Shown piece by piece: positions 52,976 through 60,969 of a stretch of 64,000 nucleotides of DNA. Each line of letters starts with the position of its first letter. Position 1 is the stretch's first letter. The notes under the pieces were generated by a model, which did no database searches, had not been told where the DNA came from, and worked only from the letters and a program-made list of their open reading frames with translations. This stretch comes from Bacillota bacterium (GTDB lineage Bacteria > Bacillota > Clostridia > Lachnospirales > Lachnospiraceae): positions 15,397 to 79,396 of the forward strand of contig JAEYJO010000041.1 of assembly GCA_023408815.1 (NCBI GenBank), written 5' to 3'. Made by a program: the position numbers and the translations under genes.

Positions 52976-54664
52976 TTATTGTCCGGCTCCCACTTCTTTC
53001 AATCTGAACTTGACAACTTCCTCCTGTAAGGTCTGCGCCTGCGCTGCGAGTTCTTCACTGGAGGCTGAACTTTCTTCCGCATTTGCCGCATTATTCTGAA
53101 CAACTGCCGATACTTGGGATAATCCTTCATTAATCTGCTCAATCGCACTGGCCTGGTCTAAGGAAGCCTGTTCAATTTGCTGAACCGCTTCTCCAACCAT
53201 CTGAGCTTTAACCGCAATTTCCTGTAGTACCTGCGAAGTCTCGGAAGCCAGCTTCTTTCCTTCTGATGCTGTTTCCACAGAGTGTTTAATAAGTTCTTCT
53301 GTCTGTTTAGCGGCTTCCGCTGATTTTGCCGCCAGATTTCTTACTTCATCAGCCACTACTGCAAATCCTTTCCCCGCATCTCCGGCACGGGCAGCTTCAA
53401 TAGCGGCATTTAGAGAGAGAATATTGGTCTGAAAGGCTATGTCTTCGATCACTTTCGTAATTTCTGATATTTTATCAGCGGCCGTATTGATTTCATACAT
53501 GGCTGTATTTAACTGTTCCATTTGGGTATTTCCCATATCTACTGCTTCACCGGTCTCTTTTACATGCTCTGATGCCGTACGTACGTTAACAGCATTTTTT
53601 TCTGCCTGTTCAGCAACATTAGTTATGGAAGCATTTAGTTCCTCTATTGTAGCCGCCTGCTCTGTTGCTCCGAAGGCAAGTGCCTGTGCCGCTCCGGATA
53701 CCTGTCCCGCACCCGCATTTACTTGCTCAGCCGTCATATTAATCGCCGATAGGGTATGATTCAGATCTTTTTGAATCTGCTGTAATGCCAGTCCCAGAAT
53801 ATCTCCCTCGGAACGCAGCGGAATCTCATCGGTAAAATCTCCGTGACTAATCGTTTCCGCCGCTATTACCTGCTTGCGGATTCCTTCCAGCATTTGCAGG
53901 AAAGATGAGGCCAGCATGCCTGTTTCGTCTTTGGAATTTACATCGTTCAATTCAACTTCTACATGCCCTAAAGCTATCTGTCCGGCAGCATCCACTACTC
54001 TCTTGATAGGCTTACTAATCATGCTGGCAATCCCCTGTCCTAAAACAATTGCTGCTACAGCACCGAATACCATAACTATTATTAAGGCAATGATCAGGTT
54101 ACGCGCTATCACTTCATTGGAATCACTTGTTTTTTTAGCTGATTCCATCCGATTTTCCACCAGCTGTTTCATATCCTGGAAAAGAAGGGTTGTCTGGTCC
54201 GACACCGCATTTATCGCTCCCACGGCTTCTTCCGGTTTATTTTCCTTGGCCAGAGCAAGCGCCTGCGTTATTGCCGGTACATAGGATTCCTCAATTATTT
54301 TCTCAATCTCATCCATCACTGCACGTGAAGCATCAGTGCTTATCGTAACGCGATAGAGCGCTAACTGCTCCGAAAAGGTTTCTATACTTTTTAGAGAGCT
54401 GCTTTCATATTCTTCCACTTTTTCCGGTTTATCCGAATCTATAATCGCTTCCCTCACATCAAGACGGCTCTGGTAAAGAGACTCATAAGCAGAAATCAGA
54501 TTCTCTATAGGTGCTGTCTGCATTGTATAAAGATAAGTATCCTTGCTGTTTATTTGAATCATCCCATAGATACCCACGCCCCCGATTAACAGCATGAAAG
54601 CTGACATTGATAAAAAACCTATCAGCAATTTCTTCATAATACTAAAATCATTGAATCTTTTCAT
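52976..54664 (-). CDS. Methyl-accepting chemotaxis protein
   Basis: 562 residues. Membrane helix 1 (about 12-31), a four-helix-bundle sensor domain (about 35-185), helix 2 (about 188-210), HAMP (about 212-265) and a cytoplasmic signalling domain. The hairpin tip reads IEDIAFQTNILSLNAAIEAARAGDAGKGFAVVADEVRNLA. The C-terminus is a methylation-type coiled coil ending in VKFRLKEVGAGQ. It is first of a three-gene operon with cheW and HD-GYP genes. GGAGGG precedes the ATG. No strong promoter is visible in the 126 bases between it and the left inverted repeat. Confidence 0.95.
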   Translation of the reverse strand: MKRFNDFSIMKKLLIGFLSMSAFMLLIGGVGIYGMIQINSKDTYLYTMQTAPIENLISAYESLYQSRLDVREAIIDSDKPEKVEEYESSSLKSIETFSEQLALYRVTISTDASRAVMDEIEKIIEESYVPAITQALALAKENKPEEAVGAINAVSDQTTLLFQDMKQLVENRMESAKKTSDSNEVIARNLIIALIIVMVFGAVAAIVLGQGIASMISKPIKRVVDAAGQIALGHVEVELNDVNSKDETGMLASSFLQMLEGIRKQVIAAETISHGDFTDEIPLRSEGDILGLALQQIQKDLNHTLSAINMTAEQVNAGAGQVSGAAQALAFGATEQAATIEELNASITNVAEQAEKNAVNVRTASEHVKETGEAVDMGNTQMEQLNTAMYEINTAADKISEITKVIEDIAFQTNILSLNAAIEAARAGDAGKGFAVVADEVRNLAAKSAEAAKQTEELIKHSVETASEGKKLASETSQVLQEIAVKAQMVGEAVQQIEQASLDQASAIEQINEGLSQVSAVVQNNAANAEESSASSEELAAQAQTLQEEVVKFRLKEVGAGQ

Positions 54665-54753
54665 TAGTAAAAACCCTCCTGTTTTTTGTCTGTTTTTCTT
54701 TGTGTTTTTTAATTTTTCCAGATCTTATTGTTTTGAATAGCTTTTTTTGCCGA

Positions 54754-54779
54754 AAGGCATAATAATATTATTATGCCTT
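54754..54779. repeat. Perfect 26-bp palindrome upstream of the chemoreceptor gene
   Basis: AAGGCATAATAAT (54754-54766) is followed at once by its exact complement to 54779. With no loop it is more likely a protein-binding site than an RNA hairpin. It sits between the left inverted repeat and the chemoreceptor start, in the leader that inversion would place under the strong promoter. Confidence 0.6.
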
Positions 54780-54790
54780 CTATGCAGATT

Positions 54791-54811
54791 CGCAGTATAT
54801 TCAATACTGCG
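54791..54811. repeat. Left 21-bp inverted repeat of the putative invertible segment
   Basis: Arms CGCAGTAT and ATACTGCG flank the 5-base centre ATTCA. The exact reverse complement of all 21 bases is at 56218-56238, where the centre reads TGAAT, so the two copies point in opposite directions. Each copy has the two-arm shape of a tyrosine recombinase crossover site. Confidence 0.85.
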
Positions 54812-54834
54812 CCATAGATCTTCCTATCGGCAAA

Positions 54835-56007
54835 TTATCTGGCATTAGCAGGAAGTATGACGGAAGATGTGACGGCGTAAGTCACGAATTCCGTGTTGCT
54901 GATTAACATTTCGTTAAATTTTCCTATAGCGATTTTCTTTTGCTCCATAAGAGAATGTGCATAAATATTTAATGTGATCCCAACGCTGGAATGTCCGAGT
55001 ATTTCGCTGAGCGTCTTGATATCCACTCCGAGCTCCAGTGCACGAGTAGCGAAGGTATGTCTTATTGCATGAAATTTGCAGTTTTTTATACCCGCCGTTT
55101 TTAGTATCCGTTTATACAATTTCTGATAAGATCGTGGATCATATGGTTTATCATCGCCTGATAATATATAACAATCATCTTTAGGAATGTTATATTCATC
55201 TTGTGCCAGCATTTTAAGTATAGATTCCGGAAGAGGAATTTTTCTCATTGATTTACGGCTTTTAGGACTTCCTGCCTGTAAAACGGTCTTCTTTTCTCCT
55301 GTCTTAAAACTTTTGGTACGAAAAACAGTGCGTGAAATAGATATCGTTCCGCTTTCCATATTTATATCCTTCCATTTTAGTCCGCATAATTCTCCAAGCC
55401 GTATACCAGTATAAAAACAGAGAATAATTCCCAATGCACGTTTATTTTCTGAATTCAGTGCTGCATACTCAATTTTCCTCTGCTCTCTCATAGAGAATAC
55501 TTCCACCTCTTTTTCTTCAGCCCTTGGAAGTTTGATCAATTTAATAAGATAGAGGCATTCGGGAGAATCACGTAATATATCTTTTAATGCAGCCTTAAAA
55601 ATAGAAAGAATTTTCTTTCTTGAGGATTCTTTAATTAACATATTCTCCCTAATACTTTTTACGAAACGGAAAACGGACTCCTCCGTAATGATCTCATTCC
55701 CCGCCTGTTCAAAAAAAGGAATGATATACTTATAAATACTGCGGTAATAGCTCTCATAGGTGGTCGGTTTTACCTGATGCAGGATATCGCCTTCCAGCCA
55801 TGTTTCAAACAATGCTGCGGCTCTCCTCTGTTCATAAGCCGTTTTTTCTTCCTTTGTATTTTTTAATTCCAGAAAATCTCTCATTCTTTCTTTTACATCT
55901 TTATAACTCCTGGCATATAAATACCGATATTTTCCATTGTCCAGTAAAATTCTTCCTTCCCAGCGTCCGTCCTTTCGCTTATAAATATTTTCTCCTCGTC
56001 TTGGCAT
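54835..56007 (-). CDS. Tyrosine recombinase
   Basis: Start at 56007 (MPRRGENIYKRKDGRWEGR) with AAAGGAG 8 bases upstream; an in-frame ATG 81 bases earlier has none. 390 residues: an AP2-like arm-binding region (1-50), a SAM-like core-binding domain (about 65-160) and the catalytic domain with Arg in TGIRLGELCGL, HAIRHTFATRALE, HSSVGITLNIYAH (His and the Tyr nucleophile). All six catalytic residues seem present. It lies wholly between the two inverted repeats, so it likely acts on them. Confidence 0.93.
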   Translation of the reverse strand: MPRRGENIYKRKDGRWEGRILLDNGKYRYLYARSYKDVKERMRDFLELKNTKEEKTAYEQRRAAALFETWLEGDILHQVKPTTYESYYRSIYKYIIPFFEQAGNEIITEESVFRFVKSIRENMLIKESSRKKILSIFKAALKDILRDSPECLYLIKLIKLPRAEEKEVEVFSMREQRKIEYAALNSENKRALGIILCFYTGIRLGELCGLKWKDINMESGTISISRTVFRTKSFKTGEKKTVLQAGSPKSRKSMRKIPLPESILKMLAQDEYNIPKDDCYILSGDDKPYDPRSYQKLYKRILKTAGIKNCKFHAIRHTFATRALELGVDIKTLSEILGHSSVGITLNIYAHSLMEQKKIAIGKFNEMLISNTEFVTYAVTSSVILPANAR

Positions 56008-56156
56008 TTTCTGTTTCTCCTTTCTGTTTATGACAAATCTTTTGACGGCGAAATAATCCGTTATGAATTGATTATTTCTTGGCCACAAGTAAAAATCCCC
56101 TGATCATTCCTTTTAGACATATCGTTTAATTTATATTTTGATTTTTTTATAACTAT

Positions 56157-56185
56157 TTGACATTAAAATAAAGTTCCTATATAAT
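56157..56185 (+). promoter_or_regulatory. Consensus promoter inside the invertible segment
   Basis: TTGACA (56157-56162), exactly 17 bases, TATAAT (56180-56185). Both hexamers match consensus fully. It points right, about 30 bases from the right inverted repeat, and no gene lies ahead of it in this orientation. Confidence 0.9.
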
Positions 56186-56214
56186 AAAAATATGTCGATT
56201 TTGGAAAAAATCAG

Positions 56215-56247
56215 GGTCGCAGTATTGAATATACTGCGACCTTTTTT
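56215..56247 (+). terminator. Right inverted repeat doubling as a terminator
   Basis: The 21-bp repeat (56218-56238) is extended on both sides here to an 11-bp stem (GGTCGCAGTAT / ATACTGCGACC) followed by TTTTTT (56242-56247). It would stop the promoter at 56157-56185. The left copy has no such U-run. Confidence 0.85.
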
Positions 56248-56279
56248 GACCACTTTGTATCATTTTTCAAGAAATTGTG

Positions 56280-56312
56280 AAAAGGCAGTTCAGTTAAACT
56301 GAACCGCCTTTT
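56280..56312. terminator. Bidirectional hairpin near the right end of the element
   Basis: Arms AAAAGGC-A-GTTCAGTT and AACTGAAC-C-GCCTTTT pair with one mismatch and one loop base, with A/T runs built in. It insulates the element from the amidase 3' part. The remaining stretch to 56550 is AT-rich and holds no gene I can support. Confidence 0.75.
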
Positions 56313-56550
56313 CGCATATCTGAAAATATGAGCCATCCCACAGTGTTTTCCCGCCGTTGTATACTTTATTAGTTTCAGGACAGACAATCTACCATTCATT
56401 AAAAAATATTTATTATGTAATTACTGAAACATCTCTCTGGACCAATTTTCACCCATTTCCACATTATATCATTATTTCTTATTTTCAGTCACGCGAATTA
56501 ACAAACATTAATTTTACTTTAAAGGGGCCTATATTACTATCTTTCCTTTA

Positions 56551-56589
56551 TATAGTCCTATTCTATGCTTCGGTGGTGCGAATCCCGGC
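56551..56589. other. Right attachment junction of the integrated element (attR)
   Basis: The inner half TATAGTCCTATTCTATGC (56551-56568) mirrors the inner half at the left end (CATAAATAGGTCTATG). The core GGTGGTGC is at 56572-56579. The chromosomal half CCCGGC (56584-56589) mirrors GCCGGG at 49664-49669. Confidence 0.85.
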
Positions 56590-57078
56590 GCAGTTTATAA
56601 TGGAAGGCAGGAGAAAGATGATACACTCCGCCTCACCCTGGCAATTGGCCAGCTGCTCGAAAATGCAGGTATAAATGTGGTCTACACGAGGACCACCGAC
56701 ATATACGAAAGTCCGGCCAGGAAGGCGGCCGAAGCCAATGAGTCAGGGGCCGATTATTTCATATCCATCCACCGCAATTCCAGCGTATACCCTAACCAGT
56801 ACACCGGAATCGAGACCTTAGTCTATAGCCTTTACGGACCGGCCGCGGAAATGGCAGCAAATATTAACGAGAATCTTGAGGCCCTCGGCTTTGTCAACCA
56901 TGGCGTCAATGAGCGCACGAATCTGATTGTTCTAAATCAGACGCAAATGCCCTCCTTGTTGGTAGAAGTCGGCTTCATCAATAACGATCAGGACAATGTC
57001 CTTTTCGACAGCCGTTTTCAGGAGATTGCTCAGGCAATTGCCGACGGAATTATAGATACATTGAACGCACAAGGATAA
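56580..57078 (+). pseudogene. N-acetylmuramoyl-L-alanine amidase, 3' fragment (gene split by element)
   Basis: Continues the amidase_3 domain in frame from codon 14 (ANPGAVYNGRQEKDDTLRL). It holds the zinc Glu in GRQEKD, the zinc His in FISIHRNSS and the catalytic Glu in LLVEVGFINND. Alone it lacks the first zinc His and a proper start; an internal GTG at 56677 is the first start-like codon. Nothing after the junction is broken, which suggests a recent or reversible insertion. Confidence 0.93.
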
Positions 57079-57100
57079 TGTATATTTTTTTTTGCTTTAA

Positions 57101-57154
57101 AGAGGGTATTTCATATGTTTGTGACAAATCACAATTATATATGAAATACCCTCT
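57101..57154. terminator. Terminator after the amidase gene
   Basis: AGAGGGTATTTCATAT (57101-57116) and ATATGAAATACCCTCT (57139-57154) form a perfect 16-bp stem with a 22-base loop, followed by ATTTTTTATT on the plus strand. Confidence 0.88.
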
Positions 57155-57219
57155 ATTTTTTATTATCCTATTAATAAGTTGTAATATATGTTAATACGCT
57201 GTAATCTTTAATATACCCT

Positions 57220-57942
57220 CTATACCCTCGCTTTAAAGTTCCCTTCCGAACTCTTGTCTCTGGCAAGCGTACTGTATTCCCCGGATTTATTGTAGGAGTC
57301 CATCAGGTAACTGTGATTTTCACCCTTGGGGCTCACTCCCAACTGAGGTGAGATTTTGGTACTTTTCGACTTTTTCCACAGACCCGTGGCATTCAGTACG
57401 GTTTCTTCGAATTTCTGAAGAAACTTTCGCAGACCTCCCTGCTCTTTTTTCAGACCGCCGCTGGCAGCGCCTTCAATATCATTTACTTTTCTCGCGTCTT
57501 CCTCTGCGAAATCTGCTTCTTCGTTTCTCTGGCTATCATTTTTAAGAATGGACGTGGCAAGAATCGCCTCTTCCTGCCTGCTGCCCTCACCCTTCTCTCC
57601 AGATGCCGCCGGCATCGATTCCTCCGCAGGAAAAATCGTGTTTTTTTCCTCAGTCGCTGCAAGAATGTTCTTCCCGTCCTCTTTTCCTTCCTCGCCCGAA
57701 TCGTTCCAGAACCTTACCGCTTTGGAAATCACGCTCTTCCATCCGTTTGTAAGCAAACTGCGAAAAGAAAAAGCTTCCTGCGTCTGCACTCTCTGCGCTT
57801 GTTCCGTTTCCGCACTGCTTATGCCCACAACGCCGCCGCTTATTTTCGACAAGCCTTCCTCCTCGTGGATGCAGTCTGTTACCGTATGCTCATGAGTCTG
57901 TGCCTGATAAGAATGATCTAAACCGCTGCTTCTTTCAATCAT
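57220..57942 (-). CDS. Hydrophilic protein of unknown function
   Basis: 240 residues, not recognised. No signal peptide or membrane helix. Rich in Glu, Ser, Lys and Gly, with predicted disorder over most of its length and two short amphipathic stretches (about 60-80, FRSLLTNGWKSVISKAVRFW; about 165-190, LRKFLQKFEETVLNATGLW). It overlaps the upstream gene by ATGA, so the two are co-translated and probably act together. Confidence 0.65.
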   Translation of the reverse strand: MIERSSGLDHSYQAQTHEHTVTDCIHEEEGLSKISGGVVGISSAETEQAQRVQTQEAFSFRSLLTNGWKSVISKAVRFWNDSGEEGKEDGKNILAATEEKNTIFPAEESMPAASGEKGEGSRQEEAILATSILKNDSQRNEEADFAEEDARKVNDIEGAASGGLKKEQGGLRKFLQKFEETVLNATGLWKKSKSTKISPQLGVSPKGENHSYLMDSYNKSGEYSTLARDKSSEGNFKARV

Positions 57943-58328
57943 AAATATTCACCCTCTTTTTCTTTCGAGAAACCGATGTCTACAAAGGCATTGTTCTTCT
58001 GAATCACCCTAATCCCCTCTACGACATCCTCATCGCTTCCGACCGCTATTCCTATTCTTTTCTTATCCTTCGTTACGAGCATGATGCTATGCGTCTCTTC
58101 TCCTACCCGCTCACGGCGAAGTCTTCCCGGCGCATCCTCCATCTTATGATAGGCCCATACGATGTCTTGATAATACACATACAGCCATTCACTGACTCCC
58201 TGATAAAAAATGAAGTATTTTCCATACCGGACATTGCCGACAATTTGAGCGGTATTGTAATCCATCCGCACCATACTCTCATTGTATTCCTTCCCCGATG
58301 CCGCCTCTAACTTCGTTCTTCCCTTCAT
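57939..58328 (-). CDS. Small cytoplasmic protein of unknown function
   Basis: 129 residues, not recognised. The middle (YGKYFIFYQGVSEWLYVYYQDIVWAYHKME) and a later strand pattern (HSIMLVTKDKKRIGIAVGSDEDVVEGIRVI) suggest a PH-like beta barrel closed by a helix. No signal or membrane segment. It lies between the phosphopantetheinyl transferase gene and the hydrophilic partner, all leftward. Confidence 0.72.
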   Translation of the reverse strand: MKGRTKLEAASGKEYNESMVRMDYNTAQIVGNVRYGKYFIFYQGVSEWLYVYYQDIVWAYHKMEDAPGRLRRERVGEETHSIMLVTKDKKRIGIAVGSDEDVVEGIRVIQKNNAFVDIGFSKEKEGEYL

Positions 58329-58350
58329 CTTATGCCTTGCCCTTTCGGCC

Positions 58351-59097
58351 TTATCTCCCTTGTTGTGATTCGACCACCATTATTTCTTTTATAGTTATAT
58401 CGGCAATTTCCGAATAACTGCACACTGCAATACTGTACTTTTCCATTTTATCACATATCTGGAAATATGCGATATTTTTTTCTTTCCCCTGACGAACGAT
58501 ACCTCCTCTTACATATTCCTTTTCTCCGGGCCGTTCCTTTACAAAGCGTATGGCAGTGGTGTCCATACCCTGTTTCATTCCCATTCCCGTCAATTTCATA
58601 TGCGCTTCCTTTACCGCCCACATCCGATAAAACGACGCAACAGAAAGTTTTTCTCCGCCTGACGCCCCAGCCTGTTCAAGGTTCTTTTTATCCTCTTCCG
58701 AAAAAAAACGGGCCGCGATGCCGGACTTCACTCCTCTGTGTTCCTGAATGTCCGCGCCCACTTCCTCCTCTGATATGGCACATATCACATGATCACCGGA
58801 ATGGGAAAGGCTGAAATAAATATCAGGATAATTATTAAAATAAGGCTTTCCATTTTCTCCGAAGGAATATGCGAAAGAAAGCGGTATTGCATCCGCCTGC
58901 AAACCGCTTTCCTGCGTTTGTAAATCTGCGACTCCTGCCTGAAGTAAATATCCTGCGAGGAGACTTCTTTTTTTATCCGCTTCATTTATGCATTGCCGCA
59001 CCTTCTCCTGCCTTACCGCATCTATTTTTTGGAAATAGCTGCGGTAAACTGCTGCATCGGATAATGCTGCAATGTCTGCAATATATAATCTGATCAC
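58351..59097 (-). CDS. 4'-phosphopantetheinyl transferase (Sfp superfamily)
   Basis: The GTG at 59097 (VIRLYIADIAALSDAAVY) is chosen with GGAGA 6 bases upstream; an upstream TTG inside aspS is possible. 248 residues. Magnesium and CoA motifs VGADIQEHR (near 128) and FYRMWAVKEAHMKLTGMG (near 165) are intact. It moves the phosphopantetheine arm of CoA to carrier proteins. No carrier or synthase gene is nearby, so it may serve a fatty-acid carrier or a pathway elsewhere. Confidence 0.88.
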   Translation of the reverse strand: MIRLYIADIAALSDAAVYRSYFQKIDAVRQEKVRQCINEADKKRSLLAGYLLQAGVADLQTQESGLQADAIPLSFAYSFGENGKPYFNNYPDIYFSLSHSGDHVICAISEEEVGADIQEHRGVKSGIAARFFSEEDKKNLEQAGASGGEKLSVASFYRMWAVKEAHMKLTGMGMKQGMDTTAIRFVKERPGEKEYVRGGIVRQGKEKNIAYFQICDKMEKYSIAVCSYSEIADITIKEIMVVESQQGR

Positions 59098-59113
59098 TTT
59101 GTTCTCCGATTTA

Positions 59114-60913
59114 CTACTCTGCAAGCTCTTCCTTTAAGTTCAGAGCAATTCCAAGCTCCTCAAGCTGCACCTCGTCCACCACGTCCGGTGCGTTCGTAAG
59201 GAGGCAGGAAGCGTCCTTAACCTTCGGAAATGCCATTACATCCCGAATGCTGTCCGCTTTTACCAAAAGCATGACGAGACGATCCAATCCATAAGCCAGC
59301 CCGGCATGGGGAGGCACTCCGTATTTGAAGGCATTTAACAAGAAACCGAAACGGTTGTAGGCGTCTTCTTTTTCAAAGCCCAGCACCTCGAACATCTTTT
59401 CCTGTATGTCATTTTGGAAAATTCTGACGGAACCGCCGCCCAGCTCTACGCCGTTCAACACGATGTCATATGCCTTTGCGCGTATTCTTCCCGGGTCACT
59501 GTCCATATAATGAAGATCCTCGTCCATAGGCATGGTAAACGGGTGGTGCATCGCCACAAAGCGGTTATCCTCCTCGTTCCACTCGAGAAGGGGGAACTCC
59601 GTTACCCATAAGAAATTGAACCGGTTATCATCAATAAGTCCCATCTGCTTGCCCAGCTCCAGACGTAACGCTCCCAGAACGCTCCAAACGATATTAGTCT
59701 TATCCGCGGCAAATAAGAGCAGGTCGCCCTTTTCTCCGTCCATAGCTTTTACCAGCTCCTCGAGCTGCGCTTCCGTCATGAATTTCGCAAAGGAGGATTT
59801 ATAGCTTCCATCCTCTTCTATGCAAAGATAAGCCAGTCCCTTTGCGCCGTAACCTTTTGCAAAATCAACCAAAGCATCTATTTTCTTACGGGGCATAGAT
59901 CCCTGTCCCTTAGCGTTAAGGCCTCTTACGGAGCCGCCGTTTTCTAAAGCAGAAGTAAACACTCCAAACCCGCTGCCGGAAACGACTGCGGATACGTCTG
60001 TAAGTTCCATTCCGAAACGGGTATCCGGTTTGTCGGAGCCGTAACGGTTCATAGCATCTATCCATTTGATACGAGGAAGCGGAAGGTTTACCTCCAGCCC
60101 AATGGCATCCTTGCATACCTCTTTGATCAATCTCTCGTTAACGTCGATCACATCCTCCACATCCACGAAGGACAGCTCCATATCCACCTGCGTGAACTCC
60201 GGCTGTCTATCGGCACGCAGATCCTCGTCGCGGAAACATTTGGCTATCTGGAAATAGCGATCGTAACCGGAACACATCAAAAGCTGCTTAAAAAGCTGGG
60301 GAGACTGAGGCAGTCCATAAAAAGTCCCCGGATGCACCCGGCTTGGCACCAGATAATCCCTTGCGCCTTCCGGAGTGGACTTGCCGAGTATCGGCGTCTC
60401 GATTTCCAAAAAACCTTCCTCCGTCAAGAATCTGCGGATAGATGCGGTAATGTTGCTTCTTAAGATCAAATTCCCCTGCAAATCAGGTCTTCTTAAATCC
60501 AAATAACGGTATTTCAAGCGAAGTTCTTCCTTCGTCCTGGAATCTGCCTCGATGGGGAAGGGCGGTGTTTCTGCTTCAGATAAAATGCGGGTTTCTTTTG
60601 CGCGTATCTCTATATCTCCCGTGGCCAGATTATCGTTCGCTGCGCCCGCTCTTTTCTCTACCTTGCCGACGACAGCCACTACGAATTCACTTCTCATCTT
60701 TTCTGCCTTCGCAAAGCTGTCGGCACCGCAGTCGCTCTCCTCGAAAATAATCTGGAGCAGACCGGAACGGTCTCTTAAATCCACAAAGATAATGCCGCCC
60801 TTGTTCCTCTGCTTCTGTACCCAACCCATGACTGTTACCGTTTCTCCTGCGTTCGCTCCCGACAACTCGCCGCAGCGGTGTGTCCTCTTTAAGCCTTTCA
60901 TTGATTCTGCCAT
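59114..60913 (-). CDS. aspS: Aspartyl-tRNA synthetase
   Basis: 599 residues, the full bacterial length. An N-terminal OB fold (VTVMGWVQKQRNKGGIIFVDLRDRSG), class II motifs (EFTQVDMELSFVDVED; RCFRDEDLRADRQPEF), the bacterial GAD insertion (about 310-420) and motif 3 (AYGLDRLVMLL) are visible. GAGG precedes the ATG. It follows hisS in one operon, a usual pair in Firmicutes. Confidence 0.96.
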   Translation of the reverse strand: MAESMKGLKRTHRCGELSGANAGETVTVMGWVQKQRNKGGIIFVDLRDRSGLLQIIFEESDCGADSFAKAEKMRSEFVVAVVGKVEKRAGAANDNLATGDIEIRAKETRILSEAETPPFPIEADSRTKEELRLKYRYLDLRRPDLQGNLILRSNITASIRRFLTEEGFLEIETPILGKSTPEGARDYLVPSRVHPGTFYGLPQSPQLFKQLLMCSGYDRYFQIAKCFRDEDLRADRQPEFTQVDMELSFVDVEDVIDVNERLIKEVCKDAIGLEVNLPLPRIKWIDAMNRYGSDKPDTRFGMELTDVSAVVSGSGFGVFTSALENGGSVRGLNAKGQGSMPRKKIDALVDFAKGYGAKGLAYLCIEEDGSYKSSFAKFMTEAQLEELVKAMDGEKGDLLLFAADKTNIVWSVLGALRLELGKQMGLIDDNRFNFLWVTEFPLLEWNEEDNRFVAMHHPFTMPMDEDLHYMDSDPGRIRAKAYDIVLNGVELGGGSVRIFQNDIQEKMFEVLGFEKEDAYNRFGFLLNAFKYGVPPHAGLAYGLDRLVMLLVKADSIRDVMAFPKVKDASCLLTNAPDVVDEVQLEELGIALNLKEELAE

Positions 60914-60969
60914 TTTATCATTTCCTCACAATCTATCTTCGACAAAGCGATTTTTTATAATCTATATCT

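Larger units (their letters stand above)
54791..56238. other. Putative invertible segment (recombinase gene plus promoter)
   Basis: About 1.4 kb bounded by perfect inverted 21-bp repeats. It holds the tyrosine recombinase gene (leftward) and a consensus promoter near its right end (rightward). In the reading shown the promoter fires out into a terminator. Flipping the segment would send it left into the chemoreceptor operon. The layout is like the Hin segment of Salmonella, with a different recombinase class. Confidence 0.7.
49681..56579. mobile_element. Serine-integrase element (6.9 kb) inserted in an amidase gene
   Basis: Length 6,899 bases with one core copy. Content in order: a 50-residue small gene and a remnant reading (minus), a large serine recombinase (plus), HD-GYP, CheW and chemoreceptor genes (minus), and a tyrosine recombinase inside an inverted-repeat segment. 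There are no conjugation, replication or phage structural genes, so it is not self-transmissible. The stretch 49850-50054 holds only a short reading frame on the minus strand ending KKLGQALGHMINHIKKGGYA without a clear start, probably the decayed end of a small gene. Confidence 0.92.

Noticed and set aside
50055..56088. Integrative conjugative element or prophage
   Set aside because: No relaxase, type IV secretion, replication, capsid or lysis genes lie between the attachment sites, so it is at most a small integrative element.
54791..56238. The two inverted repeats as simple transcription terminators only
   Set aside because: The left copy has no U-run, yet all 21 bases including the asymmetric centre are an exact reverse complement of the right copy, which termination would not require.
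56211..56399. 62-codon minus-strand open frame over the right inverted repeat
   Set aside because: It overlaps two terminator hairpins and has no ribosome site or recognisable sequence.
56357..56674. Plus-strand open frame running into the amidase 3' part
   Set aside because: It is in a different frame from the amidase; the correct frame joins 49680 to 56580.
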